A DNA stretch of 25,314 nt from an uncultured Oscillospiraceae bacterium (GTDB taxonomy: Bacteria > Bacillota > Clostridia > Oscillospirales > Acutalibacteraceae), in assembly GCA_900540295.1 (NCBI GenBank), contig UQFM01000020.1:1-25314 (forward strand). The letters are read 5' to 3'. The translations under genes and the position numbers were made by a program. Below, piece after piece: positions 9,301-15,327 of the stretch. The notes under the pieces are model-generated. The model was not told where the DNA came from. It searched no databases and saw only the letters and a program-made list of their open reading frames with translations. The stretch's first letter is position 1. Each line of letters begins with the position of its first letter.

Positions 9301-9576
9301 CTGCCCGCCCAAGGTCGGGAGAATGGAGTCGGGTTTTTCTTTTTCGATAATTTTCGTTAAGGTCGGAATGGTCAGCGGCTCAATGTAAACCTTGTCTGCA
9401 ATGTCGCCGTCGGTCATAATGGTTGCGGGGTTGGAGTTGACAAGCACCACCTCAATGCCTTCCTCTTTCAAGGAACGGCATGCCTGTGTGCCTGCATAGT
9501 CAAATTCAGCCGCCTGCCCGATGATAATCGGACCCGAACCGATAACCATGACTTTTTTGATGCTCTTGTCAATCAT
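6361..9576 (-). CDS. carB: Carbamoyl-phosphate synthase large subunit
   Basis: This 1071-residue subunit makes carbamoyl phosphate from bicarbonate, ATP and ammonia supplied by CarA, for pyrimidine and arginine synthesis. The two homologous halves are visible. The first opens with VIGSGPIIIGQAAEFDYAG near residue 11. The second opens with VLGSGPIRIGQGIEFDYC near residue 555. Each has an ATP-grasp core (for example RPAYTLGGTGGG and RPSYVLGGQGM, with EVNPR(V/S)SR motifs). The C-terminal 130 residues form the MGS-like allosteric domain (GKIIVTVRDKDK onward). Full length is as expected. The ATG overlaps the carA stop by eight bases (ATGATTGA) and has GGAGGG upstream, so translation is probably coupled to keep the subunits equimolar. 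Confidence 0.98.
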   Translation of the reverse strand: MIDKSIKKVMVIGSGPIIIGQAAEFDYAGTQACRSLKEEGIEVVLVNSNPATIMTDGDIADKVYIEPLTIPTLTKIIEKEKPDSILPTLGGQTGLNLAMELDELGVLKANGVRLIGINASAIKKAEDRQEFKDTMEKIGEPCIESLVVHDVESAVEFSNRIGYPVIVRPAYTLGGTGGGIADDEQELREICANGLRLSRVTEVLIEKCIAGWKEIEYEVMRDSKGNCITVCNMENLDPVGVHTGDSIVVAPSQTLMDKDYQMLRSSALNIITELGIEGGCNVQFALHPDSFQYAVIEVNPRVSRSSALASKATGYPIARVAAKIALGLGLDEIPNAVTGKTFASFEPALDYCVVKFPKWPFDKFVTAKRTLGTQMKATGEVMAVARSFEAALQKAMHSLEENRKSLLYDDLIAKSNEELAELLKNIDNTRIYVVAAAIYNEMPLEKIHEITKIDIWFLNKIKVIVDMEKLLATGCCDRDTLLEAKRLGFTDDVIAKNVGVTEAAIKNLRKMWKIQPSFSIVDTCAAEFAAQTPYYYSDYCVENEVDTAKKKKKIMVLGSGPIRIGQGIEFDYCSVHSVWALKKAGCEAIIVNNNPETVSTDFDISDKLYFEPLTPEYVTNIVEMEQPDGAIVQFGGQTAIKLTKTLNDLGVHILGTDADHVDAAEDRERFDEILEYCDIARPKGQTVFTAQEALAAAHSLGYPVLVRPSYVLGGQGMQIAANDEDILEFMDIITRTIPDLSEHPVLVDKYLMGQEVEVDAICDGRDILIPGIMEHVDRAGIHSGDSISVYPAVTLSEKVQKTIVDYTKRLASALHVIGMMNIQFIVLHEEVYIIEVNPRSSRTVPYISKVTGIPAIALATRAMLGEKIQDMGYGTGLYENSGYYAIKLPVFSFEKIIGADTSLGPEMKSTGEVLGISQDYNEALLKAFDGGGVSLPKDGKIIVTVRDKDKAEICEMLKEFKDSEFKFYATPGTRKVLMEAGIDAKPVNKLSGESPNILDMMNAGDVSLIINTPTHGRIPDRDGFKLRRIAVESGTSCLTSLDAAKAIMQSTFIVPSDKMSLTDIATLQIKK

Positions 9577-10651
9577 CGTATCTGCCCTCCGCTGCCATTT
9601 TTAAGAATCTGTCAAATAAGAAGGATGTGTCCCGCGGGCCCGAATTTGCCTCAGGGTGGAACTGCACCGTGAAAATCGGCTTGCCGTGATAGACAATGCC
9701 TTCCACGGTTTTGTCGTTGACGTTAATGCAGTTGATTTCCGCATTGCTCGGCAAGCCCTTGCCGTTTACCATGTAGCCGTGGTTCTGCGAAGAAAGATAG
9801 GTTCTGTCCTCATGCAGGAATTTCACAGGGTGGTTTGCACCGCGGTGCCCGTATTTCATACGCTCGGTTTCGCCGCCGTTTGCCAATGCCATCAGCTGAT
9901 GCCCGAGGCAAATCGCAAAGGTCGGCAGACCGTAGTCGTAAAGCTTTTTAATTTCTTTGATAATCCCCACACAGTCCGCAGGATCGCCGGGGCCGTTCGA
10001 GAGCATAATCCCGTCGGGCGCGGATTTTATAATTTCCTCCGCCGTTGTCCACGCGGGGTACTGCGTTACCACACAGCCGCGCGCAACCAAGCTGTTCGCG
10101 ATGTTGCGCTTTGTGCCGAAGTCCATAAGCGCAATTTTTGCGCCGCTGTTTTTCGCGCCCAAAACGGTTTTTTCTTTTAACGTGACGCTTTCCACAAGCT
10201 TGTCCTGTTTAAAAGCCTGAATCACGCCCATCAAGCGGTCCTTGTCGGAAATATCCGCCGTCACCACACCTCGCATCGTGCCGCTTTCACGCAGTTTTTT
10301 GACCACCGCGCGCGTGTCAATCCCCGAAAGGCAGGGGATGTGATGCTCGCGAAGCAGGCTGTCAATCGTCTGCGTATTGCGGAAGTTCGAGGGCGTGTCG
10401 CACAGCTCATGCACAATAAATGCACAGGGCTGTAATTTATCGCTTTCAAAGTCCTCTAAGCTGACGCCGTAATTGCCAATCATCGGGTAGGTCATCACAA
10501 TACCCTGCCCCGCATAAGAAGGATCGGTCAAAATTTCCACATAGCCTGTCATAGAAGTGTTAAACACAACCTCGCAGGGCGTTTCGGAAAATTCTCCGTG
10601 CGCGGTTCCTTCGTAAACCGAACCGTCCTCTAACATTAAATACGCTTTCAA
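9569..10651 (-). CDS. carA: Carbamoyl-phosphate synthase small subunit (TTG start)
   Basis: This 360-residue glutaminase subunit releases ammonia from glutamine and passes it to CarB. The N-terminal CPSase_sm domain starts MKAYLMLEDGSVYEG (about 1-145). The C-terminal class I glutamine amidotransferase has the nucleophile elbow AICLGHQL with Cys248, and the catalytic His332 and Glu334 in VQFHPEA. I place the start at a TTG at 10651. It gives the family's usual N-terminus and follows AAAGG, although the spacing is long at about 13 bases. An upstream TTG at 10690 has no ribosome binding site and would fall at the transcription start. The promoter at 10697-10725 leaves a leader of only about 40 nt, so no PyrR attenuator fits here. 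Confidence 0.95.
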   Translation of the reverse strand: MKAYLMLEDGSVYEGTAHGEFSETPCEVVFNTSMTGYVEILTDPSYAGQGIVMTYPMIGNYGVSLEDFESDKLQPCAFIVHELCDTPSNFRNTQTIDSLLREHHIPCLSGIDTRAVVKKLRESGTMRGVVTADISDKDRLMGVIQAFKQDKLVESVTLKEKTVLGAKNSGAKIALMDFGTKRNIANSLVARGCVVTQYPAWTTAEEIIKSAPDGIMLSNGPGDPADCVGIIKEIKKLYDYGLPTFAICLGHQLMALANGGETERMKYGHRGANHPVKFLHEDRTYLSSQNHGYMVNGKGLPSNAEINCINVNDKTVEGIVYHGKPIFTVQFHPEANSGPRDTSFLFDRFLKMAAEGRYDD

Positions 10652-10696
10652 ATCGTTGCACCGACCTTTCAAACACACACTGTTTTTCAACTAAAA

Positions 10697-10725
10697 ATTG
10701 TACCATAATTTTCGGCTCATTTCAA
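10697..10725 (-). promoter_or_regulatory. Promoter of carAB
   Basis: Minus strand: TTGAAA (10720-10725), a 17-bp spacer, TACAAT (10697-10702). The predicted transcript start near 10690 supports the downstream TTG start of carA. Confidence 0.8.
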
Positions 10726-10755
10726 CTGAAACAGAATTGAAATATTTGCCGAATT

Positions 10756-10789
10756 TAAAAGAAAAGCGGCGGAAAATTCCGTCGCTTTT
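10756..10789 (-). terminator. Terminator of the cation exchanger gene
   Basis: Arms 10762-10774 (AAAAGCGGCGGAA) and 10777-10789 (TTCCGTCGCTTTT) pair with one mismatch. On the minus strand a short T-rich tail follows. It lies nine bp after the exchanger stop and just upstream of the carA promoter. Confidence 0.75.
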
Positions 10790-10797
10790 AAACAGGA

Positions 10798-11820
10798 TTA
10801 AAAAGGCAAATACCCCATTGAGGAATTGGTAACCAAAACAGCAACATACCCGATGTAAATACAAATCATCAAAGCGCCCTGCCAGCGGCTGAGCTTTTTG
10901 AAAATCAATGTCGGAATAATTGCAATACAAATAATCAAAAGGCAAATCGGCATATCGAGGAATGCCGACTGCTTGCCGACCGGCAGGTTGCCGCCCGACA
11001 AAAATGCGCAAATCGGTAAAATCATGGTCAAATCAATGATATTCGCACCGATAATATTGCCGATGGACAAATCGGACTGCTTTTTCGCAATCGCGGTAAT
11101 TGTGGTTACCAATTCGGGAAGCGAGGTGCCAATGGCAATAATCGTGACACCGATAATTGCCTCGGAAACGCCCAAGCCTTTGGCAATGACCGTACCGTCA
11201 TCCACCAGCAAATCCGCACCGATGACGATACCCGCCGCGCCGAGCAGGAATTTTATAATGTTAATGACAATATCCTTACCGGACACCTTCGGGCCGCGGT
11301 TTTCCTCTGTTACGCCGAGAGACCGCTTGCCCGAAATAATATTTTCCGCCATAAATACAGCGAAAATCGCAATCATAATGATGCTCTGCCACAAATTGAG
11401 ATTTAAGGAGTAGGAAAATGCAAACAGCGCCGCAACGGCAAGAATCATCAAAGAACCTTTGAATGCGACTTCTTTTCGCTTCACCGCGGCGGGAATGCAC
11501 AAAACGGAAATACTCATAATGAGACCGACATTCGCCGTAACCGAACCTACGGCGTTGCCGATTGCCATATCGTTTTGCCCCTTTGTCGCGGCAATCGCGG
11601 AAACGAGTAATTCGGGAAGCGTGGTTGCAAAGCTGACCACCGTTGCGCCGATGATGAATTTCGGAATCCCCGTAGCTTCGGCAATCCATGTTGCGGCGTC
11701 CACGAAAATGTCGCCGCCCTTGACGATAAACACCAAACCGATAATAAACATAATCACAACATAAATCATGTTGTCGGACGCCAGCCCCAACAGACCGGCA
11801 AGCGAAGCGGAAATTTCCAT
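10798..11820 (-). CDS. Ca2+/Na+ (CaCA family) antiporter, YrbG-like
   Basis: This 340-residue integral membrane protein belongs to the Ca2+:cation antiporter superfamily. It has about ten hydrophobic segments and the two signature alpha repeats. The first is around residues 57-102, with GATVVSFATTLPELLVSAI and IGNAVGSVTANVGL. The second is around 224-268, with GVTIIAIGTSLPELVTTI and IGNIIGANIIDLTM. The paired acidic residues Glu70 and Glu236 are the expected ion ligands. A loop with KRSLGVTEENRGPKVSGKD joins the halves. It probably exports Ca2+ (or another divalent ion) in exchange for Na+ or H+; the ion choice cannot be read from sequence. The ribosome binding site is weak (AAAGG, about 13 bases upstream). 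It is a single-gene unit with its own promoter and terminator. Confidence 0.93.
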   Translation of the reverse strand: MEISASLAGLLGLASDNMIYVVIMFIIGLVFIVKGGDIFVDAATWIAEATGIPKFIIGATVVSFATTLPELLVSAIAATKGQNDMAIGNAVGSVTANVGLIMSISVLCIPAAVKRKEVAFKGSLMILAVAALFAFSYSLNLNLWQSIIMIAIFAVFMAENIISGKRSLGVTEENRGPKVSGKDIVINIIKFLLGAAGIVIGADLLVDDGTVIAKGLGVSEAIIGVTIIAIGTSLPELVTTITAIAKKQSDLSIGNIIGANIIDLTMILPICAFLSGGNLPVGKQSAFLDMPICLLIICIAIIPTLIFKKLSRWQGALMICIYIGYVAVLVTNSSMGYLPF

Positions 11821-11893
11821 TTTTCAGTCACGCCTTTGCAAAAAAACTTCATAAAAATGCAGAATACCGTTTTTACACGGCAAAATTTTTTCC

Positions 11894-11923
11894 ATTCTAC
11901 CATATATATACAGATAAAGTCAA
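11894..11923 (-). promoter_or_regulatory. Promoter of the cation exchanger gene
   Basis: Minus strand: TTGACT (11918-11923), an 18-bp AT-rich spacer, TAGAAT (11894-11899). The leader is about 70 nt. Confidence 0.75.
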
Positions 11924-11996
11924 CGGATATTTCGTATTTTTACGGATGTTTTTACAGGCAGTTGTTTTTTGCACCCGAACAACAACACACGTTCTG

Positions 11997-12193
11997 TGCG
12001 CGGACGGAAAAATCCGCGCAAACACGCAGGGGCGCTTGCGCGTTGCGCCCGCGAAAATTTGCACCGACCGTAGGGGCGTGCATTGCGCGCCCGCAAAATC
12101 TGATGAAAATTTCGGAACAACACAGAGGTTGTTCCCTACTCAAAAATCAAATTTTGTGCTGTGTGAGATTCTTCGCTGTGCGCAGAATGACAG
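11997..12193. repeat. Composite intergenic hairpin repeat, copy B
   Basis: This gene-free stretch holds the inverted counterpart of the repeat at 1671-1982. Read on the minus strand, it has the GTCATTCTG...AGAATCTCACA module (12162-12191), then the GGAACAAC/GTTGTTCC hairpin (about 12114-12135, stem of 8 bp), then a hairpin ending in CGCCCCTACGG (12068-12093) that is identical over 26 bp to copy A. A second GGGGCG...GCGCCC hairpin follows (about 12028-12050). An 8-bp perfect hairpin (11997-12004 with 12013-12020) borders the array. It sits downstream of the phosphatase gene and upstream of the exchanger promoter. I see no clear terminator for the phosphatase gene other than these hairpins. Confidence 0.8.
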
Positions 12194-12228
12194 ATTATTG
12201 CAAATTTTTTGCAGAGGTTTGCAATCGG

Positions 12229-13377
12229 TCAATTCTCCGACAAAATACGGATGATAGAATCCAACTGCTCGCGCGGCACGCCGAAACCGACCAAGCAATT
12301 ATAGGCTTTTTCCTGCAAGGTATTACCCTCTGCCGCGGCAACGGACTGATAATAGACACTGTCTTCCAGTCCGCTCGGACGGCGCAGACTGCCGATTTTT
12401 CCGAAATTCGAGAACAGGTAATCGCGGCACAAATCTTCTTCCGACACGCCGAGCAATGCGTTCAGCAAATATGCAATCATGCCTGTACGGTCCGTGCCGA
12501 TGTTACAGTGGAAAATGACGGGATAATTTGCCTCGTCTGCCAAAATCGAGAAAACACGCAGTAATTCGTTGTGATTGCCGTTAAAGGTGTCGCCTTCCCA
12601 TTCCATAGGAATGCCGTAATAGGCTACCGATTCGCCGAGCGGACTTGCGGTGATGCCGCCCGTCTCGCCGTTCTCGACCTTGCGGATGTCGATTTCCGTC
12701 TTTACGCCGAGTAAATCCAGCATGACCTTTTTGCCCGATTCGGTGATTTCAATATGCACCTCGTCCGTATTGCTCTCATTCAGTCTCCCGCATCGGTAAA
12801 TCATACCCTGTTTTGTCCTTGTTCCGCTTTCGGTCATCCAACCGCCGAGGTCGCGCACATTGGTCACCCCGTCCACATACAGGTTGCGCGGTGCATCGCC
12901 CGCCGTGGCAAACTGCACGGGTTCACTTGTCTTGCCGTCGGCGGTTACCGTCCAGTAATAGGTGGTTGCAATCTTTAAATTGTATACCAATATACTTTGT
13001 TCGCCCGTGGTACAGGACATCGCGTTTTGCATATCGGGCGATTCGCTGATAGAGAGCGTATACTGCGTCACACCCGCCTGCGCCTGTGCGTATGCCCACC
13101 GAAACTCGACGGGCTCGGGACGGCTCTTTTCCTTTGTGCCGTTTGCATACAAATACGCACTGCGGTATTTGCCGTTCAGGAATTTCAACTGCTTTTCCGT
13201 ATGCAGTTCCACCGTTTCATCGGCGGGGGAAAGGGCGACAATCTCCGAAGCGGTATCGGTGATTCCGACGGATTTGTCGCTACTCGGTTTTGCGGAATTT
13301 CCGCAGCCTGCCAATACGGAAACAGTCAGAATAAGGGAAAGCAAAACAGCCAAAGACTTTTTGAAAATCGGGTGCAT
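12229..13377 (-). CDS. Exported tyrosine-phosphatase-like lipoprotein
   Basis: This 382-residue protein is predicted to be a surface lipoprotein with a protein-tyrosine/lipid phosphatase domain of the PF13350 type. A signal peptide ends in the lipobox VLAGC, with Cys25 as the lipidated residue. Residues about 50-160 look like a fibronectin-III-type beta domain (YLYANGTKEK to YYWTVTADGKTSEPVQF). The catalytic part starts at VTNVRDLGGW (171-180) and holds the P-loop HCNIGTDRTG (290-299), with nucleophile Cys291 and Arg297. Asp231 in EIDIR is a candidate general acid. I chose the third in-frame ATG because AGGAGT lies six bases before it; the first two ATGs overlap or abut that site. The substrate is unknown and the location is inferred from the lipobox. 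Confidence 0.88.
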   Translation of the reverse strand: MHPIFKKSLAVLLSLILTVSVLAGCGNSAKPSSDKSVGITDTASEIVALSPADETVELHTEKQLKFLNGKYRSAYLYANGTKEKSRPEPVEFRWAYAQAQAGVTQYTLSISESPDMQNAMSCTTGEQSILVYNLKIATTYYWTVTADGKTSEPVQFATAGDAPRNLYVDGVTNVRDLGGWMTESGTRTKQGMIYRCGRLNESNTDEVHIEITESGKKVMLDLLGVKTEIDIRKVENGETGGITASPLGESVAYYGIPMEWEGDTFNGNHNELLRVFSILADEANYPVIFHCNIGTDRTGMIAYLLNALLGVSEEDLCRDYLFSNFGKIGSLRRPSGLEDSVYYQSVAAAEGNTLQEKAYNCLVGFGVPREQLDSIIRILSEN

Positions 13378-13405
13378 AGGCATACTCCTTTTCATTTTTT
13401 CCTTT

Positions 13406-13434
13406 ATAATAGCATAACCTTTAACCGCTTACAA
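13406..13434 (-). promoter_or_regulatory. Promoter of the phosphatase lipoprotein gene
   Basis: Minus strand: TTGTAA (13429-13434), a 17-bp spacer, TATTAT (13406-13411). It diverges from the rpmG promoter, whose -35 box begins only 30 bp away. Confidence 0.75.
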
Positions 13435-13463
13435 GAATCATTCACGGAAAAGTGAAAAAACAC

Positions 13464-13492
13464 TTGACTTGTCTGGTTTTATATGTTATAGT
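13464..13492 (+). promoter_or_regulatory. Promoter of rpmG-secE-nusG-rplKA
   Basis: TTGACT (13464-13469), a 17-bp spacer and TATAGT (13487-13492). It is the only promoter I see before rplA in this cluster. The transcript would start near 13499. Confidence 0.85.
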
Positions 13493-13498
13493 ATCCGT

Positions 13499-13572
13499 AC
13501 CTCTGAAAGAGGGTTCTTTTTTTGTGCCCTATTTTCTGAGGCAGGCTATGAAAAAGCGGTCTTTTTCCGCTT
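13499..13572 (+). other. Structured rpmG leader
   Basis: The roughly 92-nt leader begins with a hairpin (CCTCT at 13500-13504, AGAGG at 13508-13512). A T-rich run with seven consecutive T (13517-13523) follows. A second hairpin (TGCC 13525-13528, GGCA 13540-13543) and a third (AAGCGG 13554-13559, CCGCTT 13567-13572) precede the ribosome binding site. The first resembles a minimal terminator but starts at the predicted transcript 5' end, so it may instead protect the RNA end. Function is not established. Confidence 0.4.
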
Positions 13573-13590
13573 AGTAACGGAGGTGCCGAA

Positions 13591-13740
13591 ATGAGAGTCA
13601 AAATCACACTCGCTTGCACGGAATGCAAGCAGCGCAACTACAACACAAAGAAAAACAAGAAAAACACGCCCGACCGGCTGGAGATGAACAAGTACTGCAG
13701 ATTCTGCAAGAAACACACACTCCACAGAGAAACAAAATAA
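13591..13740 (+). CDS. rpmG: 50S ribosomal protein L33, zinc-ribbon form
   Basis: This 49-residue protein is part of the large ribosomal subunit. It reads MRVKITLACTECKQRNY at the start and carries two CxxC pairs (C9-C12, CTEC; and CRFC near residues 36-39), so it is the zinc-binding L33 form. A strong GGAGGTG site precedes the ATG. It opens the canonical rpmG-secE-nusG gene order, 14 bp before secE. Length and the basic C-terminus (KKHTLHRETK) are typical. Confidence 0.97.
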   Translation: MRVKITLACTECKQRNYNTKKNKKNTPDRLEMNKYCRFCKKHTLHRETK

Positions 13741-13754
13741 GACGGAGGATTATC

Positions 13755-14147
13755 ATGGCTGACGAAATCAAAAAAGAAGCTGCCGAAACCTCGAAGTCGA
13801 AGCCCGAAAAGGCAAAGAAAGCTGCCGCAAAAAAGACGGACGATAAAAAGTCGGGCGATAAGAAACAGAATGTTTTTGTCCGCATGGGCAAAGCCATCGC
13901 CAAGTTCTTTAAGGATGAAAGAGGCGAGTGCAAAAAGATTGTTTGGCCGGACAGGAAAACCGTTTTGAAAAGCTCGCTGGTCGTTATCGTTACGGTGGCG
14001 ATTCTCGGCGTTGTCATTTGGTTGGTGGACACAGGTCTTTCCGAAGGCGTAAGTGCGCTTGTCAATCTTGCCGAAAAGGTCGGCAGTGAGGGCGAACCCA
14101 CTACGGCTGCCGCCGGTGCGATTGTTTCCGGCTTGCTCGGAATGTAA
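13755..14147 (+). CDS. secE: Preprotein translocase subunit SecE (long form)
   Basis: SecE clamps the SecY channel of the Sec translocon in the cytoplasmic membrane. The conserved core is at about residues 43-95: FFKDERGECKKIVWPDRKTVLKS as the amphipathic helix, then one membrane span (LVVIVTVAILGVVIWLV). At 130 residues it is about twice the length of the minimal single-span SecE of Bacillus. It carries an extra Lys/Ala-rich N-terminus (about 40 residues) and an Ala/Gly-rich tail of about 35 residues. The start at 13755 follows GGAGG; a longer upstream open frame has no ribosome binding site and overlaps rpmG. It sits between rpmG and nusG, its usual place. Confidence 0.95.
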   Translation: MADEIKKEAAETSKSKPEKAKKAAAKKTDDKKSGDKKQNVFVRMGKAIAKFFKDERGECKKIVWPDRKTVLKSSLVVIVTVAILGVVIWLVDTGLSEGVSALVNLAEKVGSEGEPTTAAAGAIVSGLLGM

Positions 14148-14163
14148 CGGAGGTTTTTTCGGT

Positions 14164-14724
14164 ATGGCAGATGCTGCAAAATGGTATGTTGTGCATACCT
14201 ATTCCGGTTATGAAAACAAGGTCGCGGCAAACATCGAGACCGTTGTGGAAAACCGCAAAATGCATGACCAGATACTTGAGGTTAAAGTTCCCACCGAAAC
14301 CGTCACCGAAATACGGGAGGACGGCACAAAAAAAGAGGTGGAACGCAAAGTATTCCCCGGTTATGTGCTTGTGAAGTTCGCCGTGTTTGAAAACGAAGAC
14401 AATGACGAACTGAAAATGACCGACGATGCATGGTATGTTGTCCGCAACACACGCGGCGTAACCGGCTTTGTAGGTCCCGAAAGCAAGCCCGTTCCCCTTA
14501 CGGAGGAAGAGATTCTCAAACTCGGCGTTGAAAAACGCGTTGTTGAGGTCAACTACGAAAAAGGCGATATGGTCACAATTATCGACGGTGCGTTTGACGG
14601 CGTTATCGGTGTAGTGGACGATATTGATACCGAGGCAAATTCTGTGCGCGTTATCATTTCCATGTTCGGCAAGGAAACCCCTGTCGATTTGGAGCTTGAC
14701 CAGGTTGAAACGGTCAAAGAATAA
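14164..14724 (+). CDS. nusG: Transcription antitermination/termination factor NusG
   Basis: NusG binds RNA polymerase and affects pausing, termination and coupling to translation. The 186-residue protein has the NGN domain (WYVVHTYSGYENKVAANIE from residue 6, FPGYVLVKF, and WYVVRNTRGVTGFVG). The C-terminal KOW domain follows (about 130-186; EKGDMVTIIDGAFDGVIG). GGAGG lies just before the ATG at 14164. A longer in-frame reading from 14053 overlaps secE and is rejected. It is 16 bp downstream of secE and is followed by hairpins and the rplK leader. Confidence 0.97.
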   Translation: MADAAKWYVVHTYSGYENKVAANIETVVENRKMHDQILEVKVPTETVTEIREDGTKKEVERKVFPGYVLVKFAVFENEDNDELKMTDDAWYVVRNTRGVTGFVGPESKPVPLTEEEILKLGVEKRVVEVNYEKGDMVTIIDGAFDGVIGVVDDIDTEANSVRVIISMFGKETPVDLELDQVETVKE

Positions 14725-14740
14725 TTTATTTTCGGTAATC

Positions 14741-14759
14741 AGCGGAAGTTCCGCTTTTT
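14741..14759 (+). terminator. Possible weak terminator between nusG and rplK
   Basis: AGCGG/CCGCT arms (14741-14755) are followed by a run of T to 14759. The stem is short. It could reduce read-through from nusG into rplK, or act as part of the rplK leader. I see no promoter between it and rplK, so at least partial read-through is needed. Confidence 0.45.
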
Positions 14760-14761
14760 AT

Positions 14762-14823
14762 GGCGTATTGCAAAATACGCCGTGGGAGGAGCAGGCGAAG
14801 TCAACTGTTCCGCCACTACCACG
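14762..14823 (+). promoter_or_regulatory. rplK leader with candidate L1-binding motif
   Basis: A perfect 8-bp hairpin (GGCGTATT/AATACGCC, 14762-14781) is followed by a bulged stem. In it, CGTGG (14781-14785) pairs with CCACG (14819-14823), and inside GAGCAG pairs with CTGTTC. The GTGGGAG...CCAC layout recurs in front of rplA (15279-15304). Autoregulation of the L11-L1 operon by L1 binding its own mRNA is well established in bacteria. The assignment here is inference from the repeated motif. Confidence 0.5.
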
Positions 14824-14843
14824 AATTTTGGAGGTGCAAACAA

Positions 14844-15269
14844 ATGGCTCAAAAGGTTGTAGGCTTTATTAAGCTGCAAATCCCCGCCGGCAAAGCAACA
14901 CCGGCACCGCCCGTTGGTCCGGCACTCGGTCAGCACGGCGTTAACATCATGGCGTTCACAAAGGAATTCAATGAGCGCACAAAGAACGATATGGGCTTGA
15001 TTATCCCCGTCGTTATCACGGTTTATGCAGACCGTTCTTTCACATTCGTAACAAAAACTCCGCCCGCCGCAGTTCTGATCAAAAAGGCATGCGGTATTGA
15101 AAGCGGCTCGGGTGTTCCGAATAAGACAAAGGTCGCAACGATCTCGAACGAGCAAATCCGCAAAATTGCTGAGCAGAAAATGCCCGACCTCAATGCGTCG
15201 AGCGTGGAAGCCGCTATGAGCATGATCGCGGGAACCGCACGTTCCATGGGCGTTACGGTTACAGATTGA
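14844..15269 (+). CDS. rplK: 50S ribosomal protein L11
   Basis: This 141-residue protein forms the GTPase-associated centre of the ribosome and is the site at which RelA-type factors sense stalled ribosomes. It has the usual MAQKVVGFIKLQIPAGKATP start, PPVGPALGQHGVNIMAF, and the rRNA-binding C-terminal domain with VATISNEQIRKIAEQKMPDL. Length is exactly the family standard. The ATG follows GGAGGTG, and an upstream in-frame extension is rejected because it lacks a ribosome binding site and would read through the leader hairpins. Confidence 0.98.
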   Translation: MAQKVVGFIKLQIPAGKATPAPPVGPALGQHGVNIMAFTKEFNERTKNDMGLIIPVVITVYADRSFTFVTKTPPAAVLIKKACGIESGSGVPNKTKVATISNEQIRKIAEQKMPDLNASSVEAAMSMIAGTARSMGVTVTD

Positions 15270-15278
15270 TGCTCCTTC

Positions 15279-15304
15279 GTGGGAGGAAACATCCGATTAA
15301 CCAC
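15279..15304 (+). promoter_or_regulatory. Second candidate L1-binding motif before rplA
   Basis: GTGG (15279-15282) pairs with CCAC (15301-15304), and an inner GGA/TCC pairing leaves the same GTGGGAGG...ACCAC layout as in the rplK leader. It lies in the 58-bp gap between rplK and rplA. A separate GGGAGG site serves rplA translation. Confidence 0.45.
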
Positions 15305-15327
15305 TTTATGGGAGGAAATTAGCAGTT

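Noticed and set aside
10652..10700. PyrR attenuator before carAB
   Set aside because: The predicted leader is about 40 nt with no terminator hairpin.
13604..14230. A 208-codon minus-strand frame opposite rpmG and secE
   Set aside because: It is antisense to clearly conserved genes; the Ser/Phe-rich sequence mirrors the Lys/Ala codons of SecE.
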